The position numbers and the translations under genes were made by a program. A DNA stretch of 64,000 nt from Nectonema munidae (taxonomy: Eukaryota; Nematomorpha; Nectonematoida; Nectonematidae): assembly GCA_030549495.1 (NCBI GenBank), contig JAUIRK010000890.1, positions 439,474 to 503,473 on the forward strand, read 5' to 3'. How positions within the stretch are numbered: position 1 is the first letter of the stretch; each line of letters begins with the position of its first letter. Shown here one piece after another: positions 54,546 to 64,000 of this stretch. The notes beneath the pieces were generated by a model. That model did not search any database and was not told the origin of the DNA. It saw only the letters and a list, made by a program, of their open reading frames with translations.

Positions 54546-54744
54546 TGCTAAATTTTTTTAAATTAAATTTAATGACATATGGAGTGAAAGTTTTAAATAA
54601 TTTTTTACTATAATTTGTTTTTTTGGATGTAAAAACACGAGTTTAGTATATATTCAAATTTTTGTATTGCTATTTCAAGTAGTTTTTATTTTATGTTGCT
54701 TTTTGTCCGCGGCTTACTCTGCGGCTTACTTTAGCCTGACCCTA

Positions 54745-55130
54745 AAAAATGAGTCCAGAATTGAAACCAGCATGGCCGATTTAGTATAACACATATATTG
54801 CATTGTAAAATTTGAATGAATGTTTTTGGAGACAATTTTTAGAAGTAAACCACAAATTTGATTAACACTTATAGGTATTTTCACAACCCAAACGTAAAAA
54901 ATGAGTCCAGAAATGAAACCAGCATGGCCGATTTTGTATAAGACATATATTTTATGTAAAATTTGAAGGAATTTTTTTGGAGAAAATTTTCAGAAGTAAA
55001 CCGCAAATTTGATGAACACTTATAGGTATTTTCAAATCCTAAATGTAAAAATGAGTCCAGAAATGAAAACAGCATAACCGATTTAGTTTAAAAACATATA
55101 TTTTATGTAAAATTTGAAGGTATATTTTAT
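54745..55130 (+). repeat. Satellite array B, resumed (about 2.5 units)
   Basis: GAGTCCAGAA...GAAACCAGCATGGCCGATTT and AAACCGCAAATTTGAT anchors at about 54846 and 54996 continue the array interrupted at 45467. Confidence 0.9.
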
Positions 55131-55860
55131 TAGATATATTTTTGATCAATCAAAATTTTGATTGACATTTTCTAAAAAAGTAGCCATGATTATTGAAAAA
55201 ATTAAATATATAAAGTATTATGCGTCCCAAACTGTATATAATTATAAATTTTCAAGGTATTATATAATATTGATCCTAAGTTATAAGGTTAAGTAGAGAT
55301 AATGTCAAAATTTTGCTGAAAAATTTTAATTTTTGATTTTGATTGACAGTTTTGGACATGAAAGGGTCATTCAACCACCATGAAAATGGTTTCAAAAGAT
55401 GCAGCAAGCAATTTTATGAAAAGTCACAAAATTTGAATGGATATGACTCAGCCAATTTTTTAGTAGGGGGGGGGCGTACTAATAGGGTTAAAATTACTTT
55501 TTGTAAAGTTTTCTAAGTAGTTCTTTTTGAAATAAAAATTTTCAGTAGTGTTATTCATTCATACTCTTTGTTAAAGTTTTGTCTATCAAAACAAAAACAC
55601 CGGTTTTAAATATATTCTACCCTTAATCGCAAATTTAGATTATATAACTTACAAAAAACCACTTAGATTTTGTTAAAAAAATTTTCTTTCAAATTTTTAT
55701 TTAGGTTAACTTTTTCTATGTAGTTTTGCTTAGATCCTATGAAAAATATTTGCTCTTGAATTACTGTTATGACTATTTTTCATGAGAGTTTAAGTTTAGG
55801 GTTGGGGTCAAATATAAATTTCATTTACAATTAAAAGAACCCAATTACAATGATAATTGA
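55130..55860. other. Right flank of the TTAA composite and following AT-rich DNA
   Basis: Contains the C/G-tract and TTAA end at 55464-55491. No gene recognised. Confidence 0.4.
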
Positions 55861-55862
55861 AA

Positions 55863-56325
55863 TTATGCGGAATTACAAGTAAGTAAATGAATTTATTGAA
55901 TTAACGCCTCGACCCTCTGGATTGGGATACGCTCGTTCTATAGATGAATTTAAATTGAGAGCTTATGATCTGAAAGTTAAATATAAAGAAAGATTAGGAA
56001 ATTATTTGACAAATAAGATTATTCCTACAATAAAAGAGCATACTTTTATGCCAAGAAAAAACTCTCAATATAGAGAAGTCCAATACCAAGAAAATTTAGT
56101 TAGATGTGCCTTCGAAGGAAATGGGGATTATGAAATTAGAAATGACCAAATTGAAAAAATTTATTGTCATGAAAATGCAGAAAAAAATGAAGATACAAGC
56201 AAAAAGTTACTAATTTCAAGTGAAAAGAAATTGATTATCAAAAAAGTTCCAACTATTGCGGCAAAACCAAACAACAAGAAAACCTTGTCAATCAACAAAT
56301 CTAAAAATAAACAGGTAAGGAATTA
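55863..56325 (+). pseudogene. MULE C-terminal fragment, copy B
   Basis: An uninterrupted frame (55922-56326) reads GYARSIDEFKLRAYDLKVKY, GNYLTNKIIPTIKEHTFMPR, ENLVRCAFEGNGDYEI and KKLIIKKVPTIAAKPNNKK. Copy C on the minus strand has the equivalent KTIDEFKEKKMHIIEKYQNK, GKYLTERIIPNIEEHIFLPH and, in another frame, KLIVKRASNVARKPGKK. The catalytic part is absent. It may once have continued upstream in another frame (LTPRPSG). Confidence 0.78.
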
Positions 56326-56332
56326 AGATAAA

Positions 56333-58105
56333 AATATGGGTGTGCCTAAATTATGCCCAGCTCAATAAAGTTGTGCCCTGCTCGGGAATTTTACTTTATA
56401 TATTATCATTCAAATGAATATATTAAGTTTCTTTTCCTTTAATTGTTAATTAATAACTTTTTTTCAATATTTTTTCCATAAAACACATATAACTGTTTTT
56501 TTAATTATTTTTTTTTAAATTAAGAACAATCAATTCTATATATTTTTGAAAATATTTCGCTAAATTTCGTTAGTTTAAAATTTAAATCTGAAACTTTTAA
56601 TCTTACAAAAGATTAAATTAATAAGGTAATATAAATTTCAATTTTCTTTTAATGTATGAAGAAAATAATATATTATAACTATAACATTTTGCTTATTATA
56701 ACTCTTGGCTTTCTCCTAGATATTACTTAATTTAATTACCTACTGAGAAAAGTCCTTAACTTTTATTTTTCTCTTTTATTTCTAATAAATAATAATAATT
56801 TTGATTTTTTTAATAGATCTATGATTTTCTATATTTTCATTACATTGTATAAAAATTTGGCACCTCAGAAATTATTTTGTTTATAAAAATATAAATATTC
56901 ATAATTGAGTAATAGTTGTTTTAAAACTAATGCTTTTCAAAATATTATGTTTATGTAGCCGCTGCTATTTTGAAAATTAGTATGCCGAAACTATCCATAT
57001 AATGAACTTTATCTTTCTCAATGAGTTTTTATATAAATTAAGCAGCCAATTTTTGTACACTGGTGTCCCATTGTGCCTGAAATGTTAAAACATGTTTTTC
57101 AGGTATTTGTTTTCATTAAATCTAGCACGACTGTTCCCAGACGAGTTTATTTTTAAATAAAGCCATCTGCTTATATGAAAAACATCAATCTTATGAGTAA
57201 ACGTTTCATAATTCTGGTCCTTAAGGTTTTAAATTATAAATAAACGATTAGTCTTTTTTAAAATGTTAGCTTTAAAAGGTCTTACTGAAAATAAAAAATA
57301 TTTTTTTTCCAATTTTTTTGTGGTTTTCCAGTACAATGAATTTTATGTTTATAAATTTTTTTGTAATGTTGATTAAAATATTCCTACTTACTTTTCATTT
57401 AAACCTCTTTGCTTTAATTTTGTATTTTTAGAAATGGAATTCTCTGCTATGCCTTAGCCCTCCAGTTACCTGCTATGATTTTTAATGATTATTATATTTA
57501 AATTGTTTTTGTTCGTTTAATAAATATATTCCTATTTCATTATGATTTATTTCTAAATAATTGGGAGGCCTAAGTATCATTTTCTAGAAACTCCTTTTAT
57601 TTTCCATTGTTACTTTTGTTGTTAGTTATAAAAATCCAAATTTGCTACTTAAACCTTGGTATTGTCCCATTCAAATAGTGATGGGACGACACAAAAGTTT
57701 TATTTGATTTCGATTATTATTATTAATAAAATATACGATTCCAATTCTTAAATTGAAACATCAAATATTAAATTCCCATTTATGTTTGATAAGACCTAAG
57801 GTAGCATAATGAACAAGATAAATCGAAAGAATGCGATATTAAAAAAAACACAATTCAACAGAACGTGCATAAATTTTTAATTCTGTGGGTTTGTATCCAG
57901 AGCATTTTGTGCAGTGGTTAGATTTTCGTAGTTTGTAACAAATATAAAAATCCTATACTTCATTTTAAGAGATCTATGGGCGAATCTCCCTTTAAATACA
58001 ATCGACATCATACAATCATTTTCCCTTCAATTTTCATTATCGAAAAAGTAAAGTTATTAAAAAATATCGTTAATAAAAGTTAAACAAGATAATAACAATT
58101 TATTT
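56333..58105. other. AT-rich non-coding stretch beginning with a MULE-end-like motif
   Basis: GGGTGTGCCTAAATTATGCC with a second GTGCC block at 56333-56390 parallels the motifs at 10073 and 40870. It could be the 3' terminus of the minus-strand copy C. The rest is AT-rich with no frame. Confidence 0.4.
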
Positions 58106-58109
58106 AATA

Positions 58110-59960
58110 AGATTATGTTAACTTTACATTAATAATTTTTAAATTTTTTAGTAAATGTTTTTTTACCTGGCTTCCTTGCAACATTTGATGCTCTTTTTAC
58201 AATTAATTTCTGATCTGTAAAAACAATTGAATTCTCAAAGATGGAACTATTAACATCTATGAAACTTTGAAAGATCTTAACTTTGTTTTCTTTAGATTGT
58301 TTTTCCCATTCATTTTTTTAGTTTAAGTTGTGTTGAAGTAAGCTCATAATCTCCAAATCCATATAATGCACATTTAATCAAATTTTCTTGGAAACAAACT
58401 TCTTCATAAACCATACTTAGTAAACTAGGCATTTTAAGACTTTCCAGTTAGCATTGGATTTCAGTATATTATTCATGGATTCGCAATTGTTGTTTTTCCA
58501 TTGATAAGGAATCTAGAGCTTTTATGTGGGAGAAAAATGTGTTCTTCAATATTTGGTATTATTCTCTCAGTTAGATATTTACCTATTTTGTTTTGATATT
58601 TTTCAATTATATGCATTTTTTTCTCTTTAAATTCATCTATTGTTTTTGATTCGGCCAATCCTCTTTGTCCTAGAATTAATTCAATGAAATATTTAATTTC
58701 TTTTATTTTCATTCCTATTTTTTGTGACAGATATCGTTTAATATTATTTTCCAAATGTCTAAAGCAGAATAAAATGTTTGCTTTTGGGAAATTTTTTTGA
58801 ATTAACTAAAGCTTTTTCTTGGTCCGTGCCTATTAGCAAAGTATTATTTTTAATTTCAGCATTAAAATCACTTTTCAATTTGAGTGATAAATGCGAAAAA
58901 ATTTTAGCATATGTATCGTATTTTCCATTCCAATGAAAATAGACATGACCTAATAATATGGGAGATACTTTTTTTGATTTTCTAATTAACTCTGTGTCTT
59001 GGAAGACAGTACATGTTATAAAACAAGGGCCAAGATTGAACGTTCTGTCTACTCCAAGAATGCTATTATCCAATAGACATCTTTTTAGATGAATGAGCTG
59101 GTTATTGGTATAACATATGATATTTGGATGGCCGAATTCTGATATAATAATTTCCTTAACAAATGGATTTGAGTTGGTGATCATATTAAATACATATTGA
59201 ATATCATCTGCTAGGTTATTTCTATTTACGTCACCAAAATTTTGTTTTTCCAAGTTATATTTAATATTTCTTATATACTTTGAGTCTCTCGGTATGTCAC
59301 ACTTATTTTTTAACAAGCAAGAATATACTTTTTTACAAGAACTATTCTCTTTCATTTTTTTTAGTTTGTTGATTTGCCCTTATGTACTTATGGTTGTGGT
59401 TTCTGGTGTTACCGTGTATAGAAATCATATTTGGATAACTTCCAACGTATTCCCATAAATATAATTGTTTTTCTCTAGTTAAATTATAATCTATCCATGA
59501 AATTTTCCTTTTATATTCAGAATTTCTTTTACTTACACAATAATATGATTTTAAGATAATTATTCTATTTTTATCAAGATGTTCATCATTTAACGGAAGA
59601 AATGTTTTACCTTTATATTTACCATTTTCTCCATTTTTTTCTTTCTAAGAAAGTAGTTTCATTTTTTACATTTATTAAAAACTCATAATTTTTTTGCGAT
59701 GTATTTTTTCTAGTATAAAATAAATATTTTCTTTTATACCGGTTGGGATTGAATTAGCTACGCTGATAGGAGATTTCAAAATTTTAATTATTTCCATTAA
59801 TTTCAGAAACTTATTTTTCAATTTATGACGCATAATTAATTCCTTTTCACTATGGAGCATATCAAGATCTATGTTATTTGAACCGACATCATTTTTAACG
59901 ACTAAACTATCATTAAATCTAATATATTTATTATCCATTAAAGAGTTATTAATAATCAAA
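58110..59960 (-). pseudogene. MULE transposase, copy C
   Basis: Best preserved of the three copies, in several minus-strand frames. N-terminal: 59959-59675 and 59640-59350 (KISWIDYNLTREKQLYLWEY, GNTRNHNHKYIRA, perhaps a FLYWCH-like end). Catalytic: 59355-58759 with NPFVKEIIISEFGHPNIICY, GVDRTFNLGPCFITCTVFQD, HVYFHWNGKYDTYAKIF and GTDQEKALVNSKKFPKSKHF. Then 58754-58473 with IEEHIFLPHKSS and a basic tail to about 58110. D-R-F-N, the H-W-N-G-K block and the G-T-D-Q-E-K-A second Asp fit MULE. Frames are broken at a few points, so it is not functional. Confidence 0.85.
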
Positions 59961-60013
59961 TTTTCCGATTTAGTAATATCTATGTGATCATCCAGCCTTA
60001 TTAATGGGACAAA

Positions 60014-60280
60014 GTGGTTAGGTTGCCAAAGGCTATTTTGAGTTTGGATCTTGAGTACTTAGAAGATACTAAAGGGGTTATGAAAATACAAGAAAAACAT
60101 TCTTTCTCTTCTATAAACTACAATTTTAAGTTTTTCCCTCGATTAGAAGAAAATCTTCAGTATGAAAGTCCTTTGTTAGGGTATATGCATAAGATCATCA
60201 ATTCCTCAAAGTGTGAGTCCTTTTCTAGATTTATTCCTATTCACAAGGATCATCTCTTAAAAATTCTTGATCAGATGTAA
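60014..60280 (+). pseudogene. Unrecognised frame next to the retroelement fossil
   Basis: An 88-codon open stretch (LSLDLEYLEDTKGVMKIQEK, then FPRLEENLQYESPLLGYMHK) without a family I can name. Its position beside the reverse-transcriptase remains suggests it belongs to that element, but nothing in the sequence proves it. Confidence 0.3.
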
Positions 60281-60299
60281 ATTATGTTGCTTTGCAGTT

Positions 60300-61130
60300 T
60301 GTTGAGTTCCATTGGGAATTTATCCTTTAATGATTGGATGATGTTGCGTAGTGATTTTAAATTTGACCCTTTTCGATCATTACTTGGGCTACCATCAAGG
60401 AGTCGGAGACAAATACCAAATTGTCAAAATATTTTGTTGCGACCACCAGTAGTGCTAGTAGTTTTGATTTGTCGATTGATGGAGAATTGAAATCGAACAT
60501 TTCGGTGCCATGTGAAACAACTATTGCTATCTTCTGTGGTGTTGTGTCCATGAAGATTGCTTGAGATTTGCCTTTAGCTGGTTTTGCGAGGATTGGAATT
60601 GATCTTTTCAGTTCTCTCCAAGCTTCAAGCCATATTTTCCTGGGCAGTAGCTCTCCGTGTAAAACTTTAAATAACGGGGAGTACTTTTTGAATTTTCTTG
60701 GGATACAACCAATGTTATATTGAATGTATCCAAGGATTCTTTGAAGTGGCTTCTTTGCTTTGTTGACTTGCCATGATGTTCCAACCAAAAGGAGGAGAGC
60801 TGTTCGTAGCTTGCTTCTAGTTGATGATTTTAGTTTCAGGCATCTTTCTTGAAGTTTGACAGTAACGCCCAGCAAGGAAAGAATGTTTTTTGCGAGAGTG
60901 AGGATTTTTCTATATTTATTACCATTTTATTGTTGTCGCAAAACTCTAAAATTGATTTGCTTACCATTATGAGATCCTCTTCTGATTTTCCTAAGATTAG
61001 GATGTCGTCGATGTATAGGAGTAATTTTACTTCTTACGCAATGGACTCATTGAAGGTTGCTGCCAGTTTATTGTTTTTGTAAACTAATTGGAGTATTCCG
61101 GGAGAAAATTTGCTCTTATTGGAAGGACCA
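60300..61130 (-). mobile_element. Broken retroelement fossil: reverse transcriptase and RNase H-like remains
   Basis: Minus-strand remains of a reverse transcriptase with a YIDD-type active-site region, followed by a connection segment and an RNase H-like part. This arrangement fits LTR or tyrosine-recombinase (DIRS-like) retroelements rather than the LINEs elsewhere in the window. Family placement is uncertain. No terminal repeats were recognised. It is an old fossil with several breaks, missing both ends. Confidence 0.6.
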
Positions 61131-61449
61131 AAAACTTGTAAAATTTCTTCCTAGCTTTAACACATAGAGTTCTTGGTATGCTTTGTGGATCTTTATTCCA
61201 TAGAACGCTGAGGCCTTCAAAAGTTTATAGAGCATAATTTTTTTTGATTGCCATTTATCTTCAGTCTCTTTTCTTTTTCCCCACCCAGCCCTCCCTTAAT
61301 CCTTTTTCTTGTATGTATATTATTATTATGATGTTTTTCTTTTCTTCATTAAATAAAGTTTCTTGAAAATACGCCAGAACGCACAGCGTCTTAAGCCAAA
61401 AAAATAAATCTTGAAAATAAAGTTATGCCTACACTATTTAAGTGTTAAG

Positions 61450-61745
61450 TGATTGAACGTACCTGTAATCGAAGGATCATCTTCCCAATTTTTTTTTCTT
61501 GAGAAACACAACGGGGTGAGATTGATTACTAATTTCATTTTCTCAAAGGTATTGTTAGAGACTCCCTCTCTTTTATTTGGGGTTCCTTATGCATGGAGAT
61601 ATATTTATCCTGTATATAGCTTCGCTACAAAAATTGAACTAAAGGATGCTTTTCCTGCAATCAAGATCAATAAAAATTACAAATTTTTTTTTGTTTTAAC
61701 AGGGCAACAATTATGAATTCAGAAAATTTCCTATGCGGTCAAACT
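61450..61745 (+). mobile_element. Broken retroelement fossil, opposite strand: N-terminal reverse transcriptase remains
   Basis: Plus-strand remains of the front part of a reverse transcriptase, of the same general type as the neighbouring minus-strand fossil but in opposite orientation. It is incomplete and broken, with no recognised ends. It may be a rearranged part of the same insertion or an independent one. Confidence 0.5.
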
Positions 61746-61749
61746 TTTT

Positions 61750-62880
61750 TAGCGCATCGTTAAGCTTTAAAAATTTTCAAGTGATTAAAATTTTTTGGTC
61801 TAATCATTATCAGTGGAAGGAAAATCGATTTTATAGGTACTATTTATATTTGTTTTAATTATTGATTAGATTAATATTCTCAAAAAAGAAACATGAACAC
61901 TTTTTATTTTTTATGTAGCTTTATTTTTGTATATTTTTATTAGACAACAACATCGTTTTTATAAGTTGAATTCTTAAGTAATTATTTTTTGTTTTTCGAT
62001 ATATAAAAATTTTTATATCGATATGTGCTGAATAGTCATTTTCCAAAATTTTTGTAAATAATTATTGTTTACAAAACCTAACCCTTACCCCAAACGTTTT
62101 ACCCTTTTTGTAAAGATTTTTTGCTGAACTTGCTTTACTTAGGGATTTTGTACAAAAAAGTTCAGTATATTTGGTTTTGTATGACTCAGCACTATTATCG
62201 TAAATTAATATCAAACGTTGATATTATAGCCTTTTGGCTATTTCACTAGTTTGTTACATTTTCTTTGTTTTAATCATGCATGAGCAGCCTTCGTTCACTT
62301 GTGGGTAAGATTATGTTAACAAGGGCTAGGAGCACTTATAATTGAATATTATTTTTTAGGGGTTATTTACAATTGACCTCAACCTTTTTTTTTGTTAACA
62401 AGGGCTAGGAGCACTTATAATTGAATATTATTTATTAGGGGTCATTTACAATTGACGTCAACCTTTTTTGCTTTATTTTAACCTCCCCCATTGTCAACTT
62501 ATCGACACCCCCTCCCAGTCTTTGGTTGACATCAATTGTGAATGACCCTTACTACTGTTTTTTTAATTTATCAATCTAGTTTGTTTTATATAGAAAATGT
62601 ATGAAAATTATTGAAACGCACAGTGTATTAATTTTATAATGACAAATGAGAAAAAAATTTCTTGCCTAATCGGCCCGGATGAAAAGCCTTTGGGCCACGT
62701 GCCGTAGGTTGCCCATGCATGGTTTAAATTATATTTCGTATCTCAATTTCGATGTTTTAAAATTTTATTTTATTTAGAGTAATTCTGTTAACTTTTCAAG
62801 ATTTAAAATATCAATGTATAAAGCTCTTGTTGAAAGATTTTATGTACTTCTAGTGCCTTTTAACTTCTAAGAGATATAAT
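61750..62880. other. Non-coding region with a short tandem duplication, a MITE and a hAT-like end
   Basis: A stretch of about 78 bases (TGTTAACAAGGGCTAGGAGC through the start of a MITE terminus) occurs twice in a row at about 62312-62470. At 62670-62715 GGCCCGGATGAAAAGCCTTT and GGGCCACGTGCCGTAGGTTG resemble a hAT end. No gene recognised. Confidence 0.5.
62438..62549. mobile_element. MITE, same family as 52381-52536
   Basis: GGGGTCATTTACAATTGACG at the left mirrors CATCAATTGTGAATGACCCT at the right, with TA at both sides (62436-62437, 62550-62551). The C-rich interior (ACCTCCCCC) resembles that of the 52.4 kb copy. The preceding tandem duplication includes an extra half-terminus at about 62361. 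Confidence 0.8.
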
Positions 62881-62884
62881 ATAA

Positions 62885-63620
62885 GATTGATTCTAAAAAA
62901 GTTCTTTTTTTGCCAAAAGTCACTCAAATCTATGGTGACATTCATTTATGGATGGTGTCGTGACTACTCTCTAGAGAATATAATCCATCAAACATCTATT
63001 TTAAGTAGACAAACTGCTGTAGACTTGGCAAATTTTTGTAGAGAAATAACTACAATATGGGTAGAATCCAGTTCCTCTACTCTTGGAGGTTTTGATGAAA
63101 ATTTAGACTAGATTATTGTAGAAATTGACGAAAGTAAGTTTTTCCATCGAAAATATCACCGTGGAACTTGGCGAGAAGGCCATTGGGTGTTTGGAGCCAT
63201 TGAAAGACACAGTAAGAAGTGCTTTCTTGTGGAAGTTCCTGATAGGAGTGAAGCCACTCTTTCTCAAATTATAGAAAGACATATACTGCCTGGGTCAATA
63301 ATTGTTTCCGATGGTTGGTCAGCATATGCCAATTTGCAACACTGAATTGTGCAAAAAGTAAGTGTTTATGATCACTGGGTGGTCATTCATCAACGCAATT
63401 TTGTTGACCCGCATGATCCAAACATTTATACACAAAACAGAAAATTTATGGATGAGAGCAAAAAGAAAGTTTAAAAGGCAATTCGAAACTTCAAGATATT
63501 TGTTCAGATCATATTTGGATGAGTTTGTTTGGAGGAGCAACTTTCCAAAAGATCAACTATTTTCAGTTTTTTTGGCATCTTTGAGCGATTTGTTGGAAAC
63601 TCAGAGTGGCAATAATTGAC
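62885..63620 (+). pseudogene. Merlin (ISXO2/IS1016-like) transposase, decayed
   Basis: The frame opens FFFCQKSLKSMVTFIYGWCR, then the LSRQTAVDLANFCREI HTH-like region. After a stop at 63109 come IVEIDESKFFHRKYHRGTWR (first Asp), GHWVFGAIER, KCFLVEVPDRSEATLSQIIE and GSIIVSDGWSAYANL (second Asp). A further frame has VIHQRNFVDPHDPNIYTQN, and the last frame NLWMRAKRKFKRQFETSRYL with LDEFVWRSN. This is the complete ISXO2-like DDE order of the Merlin superfamily. Three frames and stops show that it is dead. No termini were identified. Confidence 0.9.
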
Positions 63621-63639
63621 CAAGTAATTTTTGTTTGTT

Positions 63640-64000
63640 TTGTCATTTATAATAATTAGTCATGTGTTATTTCTATTTAAACTCTAAAAAAAATCTGATA
63701 AATTAGGCTGTTATCTTATAATTGTATATCTAGCCTATACATTTCTTAATTGAAAAATTCAGTTTCCATAAGGAATCTTGAAGCAGCAGGGTGATTAGGA
63801 AAAAAATTGATAAGTTTATTCTTTAAATTTCATACTTTCCAAAATTCATTGATAATATTGAACCTTGTCTGATATTTCAAAAATATATAAATATTTTTAT
63901 TTATTTCTAGGAATACTTAGAAGTAGATTTTGCTTAAAGTTAAAGAGATGGCAATCTGAAAGAATTTGATTCTTTGCTGATATTCAAACCAACGCCCTTT
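63640..64000. other. AT-rich right edge, nothing recognised
   Basis: No open frame or repeat was seen in the last 360 bases. Confidence 0.5.

Larger units (their letters stand above)
51275..54742 (+). mobile_element. GC-terminal element, copy 3 (longest, 3.5 kb), 9 bp duplication TAAAAAATG
   Basis: Ends CGGTGAGGCTAAAATAAGCC and, on the complement, GGGTCAGGCTAAAGTAAGCC, an inverted repeat of about 33 bp. TAAAAAATG flanks it at 51266-51274 and 54743-54751. The target is an array-B monomer, which resumes at GAGTCCAGAA. A 9 bp duplication suggests a Mutator-like (MULE) mechanism, but no transposase was recognised inside. It contains an OTU-like frame (51522-51884), a TA-flanked MITE (52381-52536) and a histone-like relic (52660-53181). 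The family is unknown to me. Confidence 0.8.
41320..55487. mobile_element. 14.2 kb TTAA-bounded composite with satellite arrays
   Basis: The left end CCCTATTAGTG follows TTAA at 41316-41319. The right end, as complement, is CCCTATTAGTACG, preceded by TTAA at 55488-55491. Both ends continue into C-rich tracts on the inward side. A ten-base inverted terminus with TTAA duplication is piggyBac-like. Inside lie array A (41460-42800), array B (44070-45467 and 54745-55130), two copies and a third, partial one of a GC-terminal element, and one full plus one partial R1/I-type LINE. No piggyBac transposase is visible. Chance pairing of two unrelated TTAA ends is possible but unlikely given the ten-base match. 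Confidence 0.6.

Noticed and set aside
51275-54742. Polinton or other large virus-like element
   Set aside because: Short ends, 9 bp duplication, and no capsid-, polymerase- or integrase-like frame.

Overview
This is a gene-poor, AT-rich invertebrate nuclear segment packed with transposons. Two host genes of mitochondrial respiration are convincing. COX10 (heme O synthase / protoheme IX farnesyltransferase) lies at the left edge, plus strand, without introns. NDUFV2 (24 kDa 2Fe-2S subunit of complex I) lies on the minus strand and can be followed over eight exons from 36521 down to 23581. GT-AG introns, AATAAA signals, very short introns (45-52 bp) beside introns of 1.7-4.3 kb, and Merlin, piggyBac, hAT, MULE, Tigger, RTE and R1/I-type elements point to a metazoan. 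An arthropod, perhaps a copepod-like crustacean, is my guess, not proven.

Layout. 1-1.2 kb: COX10. 2.2-6.0 kb: a LINE carrying two later DNA-transposon insertions, each with an exact target-site duplication. 6.2-10.0 kb: inverted-repeat arms enclosing a decayed RNase H-type LINE with a (TACC)n tail. 10.0-13.3 kb: a decayed MULE. 13.3-20.0 kb: a nearly perfect 6.4 kb palindrome with 3.0 kb arms, each holding a dead piggyBac transposase. 20.0-21.6 kb: a decayed hAT. 23.5-36.5 kb: NDUFV2, whose introns hold a MULE with a nested RTE LINE, a Tigger fragment, a purine/pyrimidine-rich array of short hairpins, a SINE-like block, a hAT relic, a 119 bp TTAA MITE and other MITEs. 37.7-40.5 kb: a hAT-type element with an 8 bp duplication, interrupted by a minus-strand LINE. 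41.3-55.5 kb: a 14 kb interval bounded by TTAA and matching CCCTATTAGT ends. It contains two unrelated satellite arrays of about 150 bp units, copies of an element with GC-rich terminal repeats and an OTU-like reading frame, and an R1/I-type LINE with an uninterrupted 1245-codon ORF2. Part of this has been duplicated in tandem at an exact 4857 bp offset. 55.8-60.0 kb: two more copies of the MULE family seen at 12 kb. 60.3-61.7 kb: broken reverse-transcriptase fossils. 62.9-63.6 kb: a decayed Merlin transposase.

The two host genes serve the same organelle but show no sign of being physically coupled. The most unusual structures are the palindrome, the TTAA-bounded satellite composite with its resident GC-terminal element, and the hairpin array in NDUFV2 intron 6. 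All reading was by eye. Boundaries given as exact are those fixed by target-site duplications or splice phase; the others are approximate.
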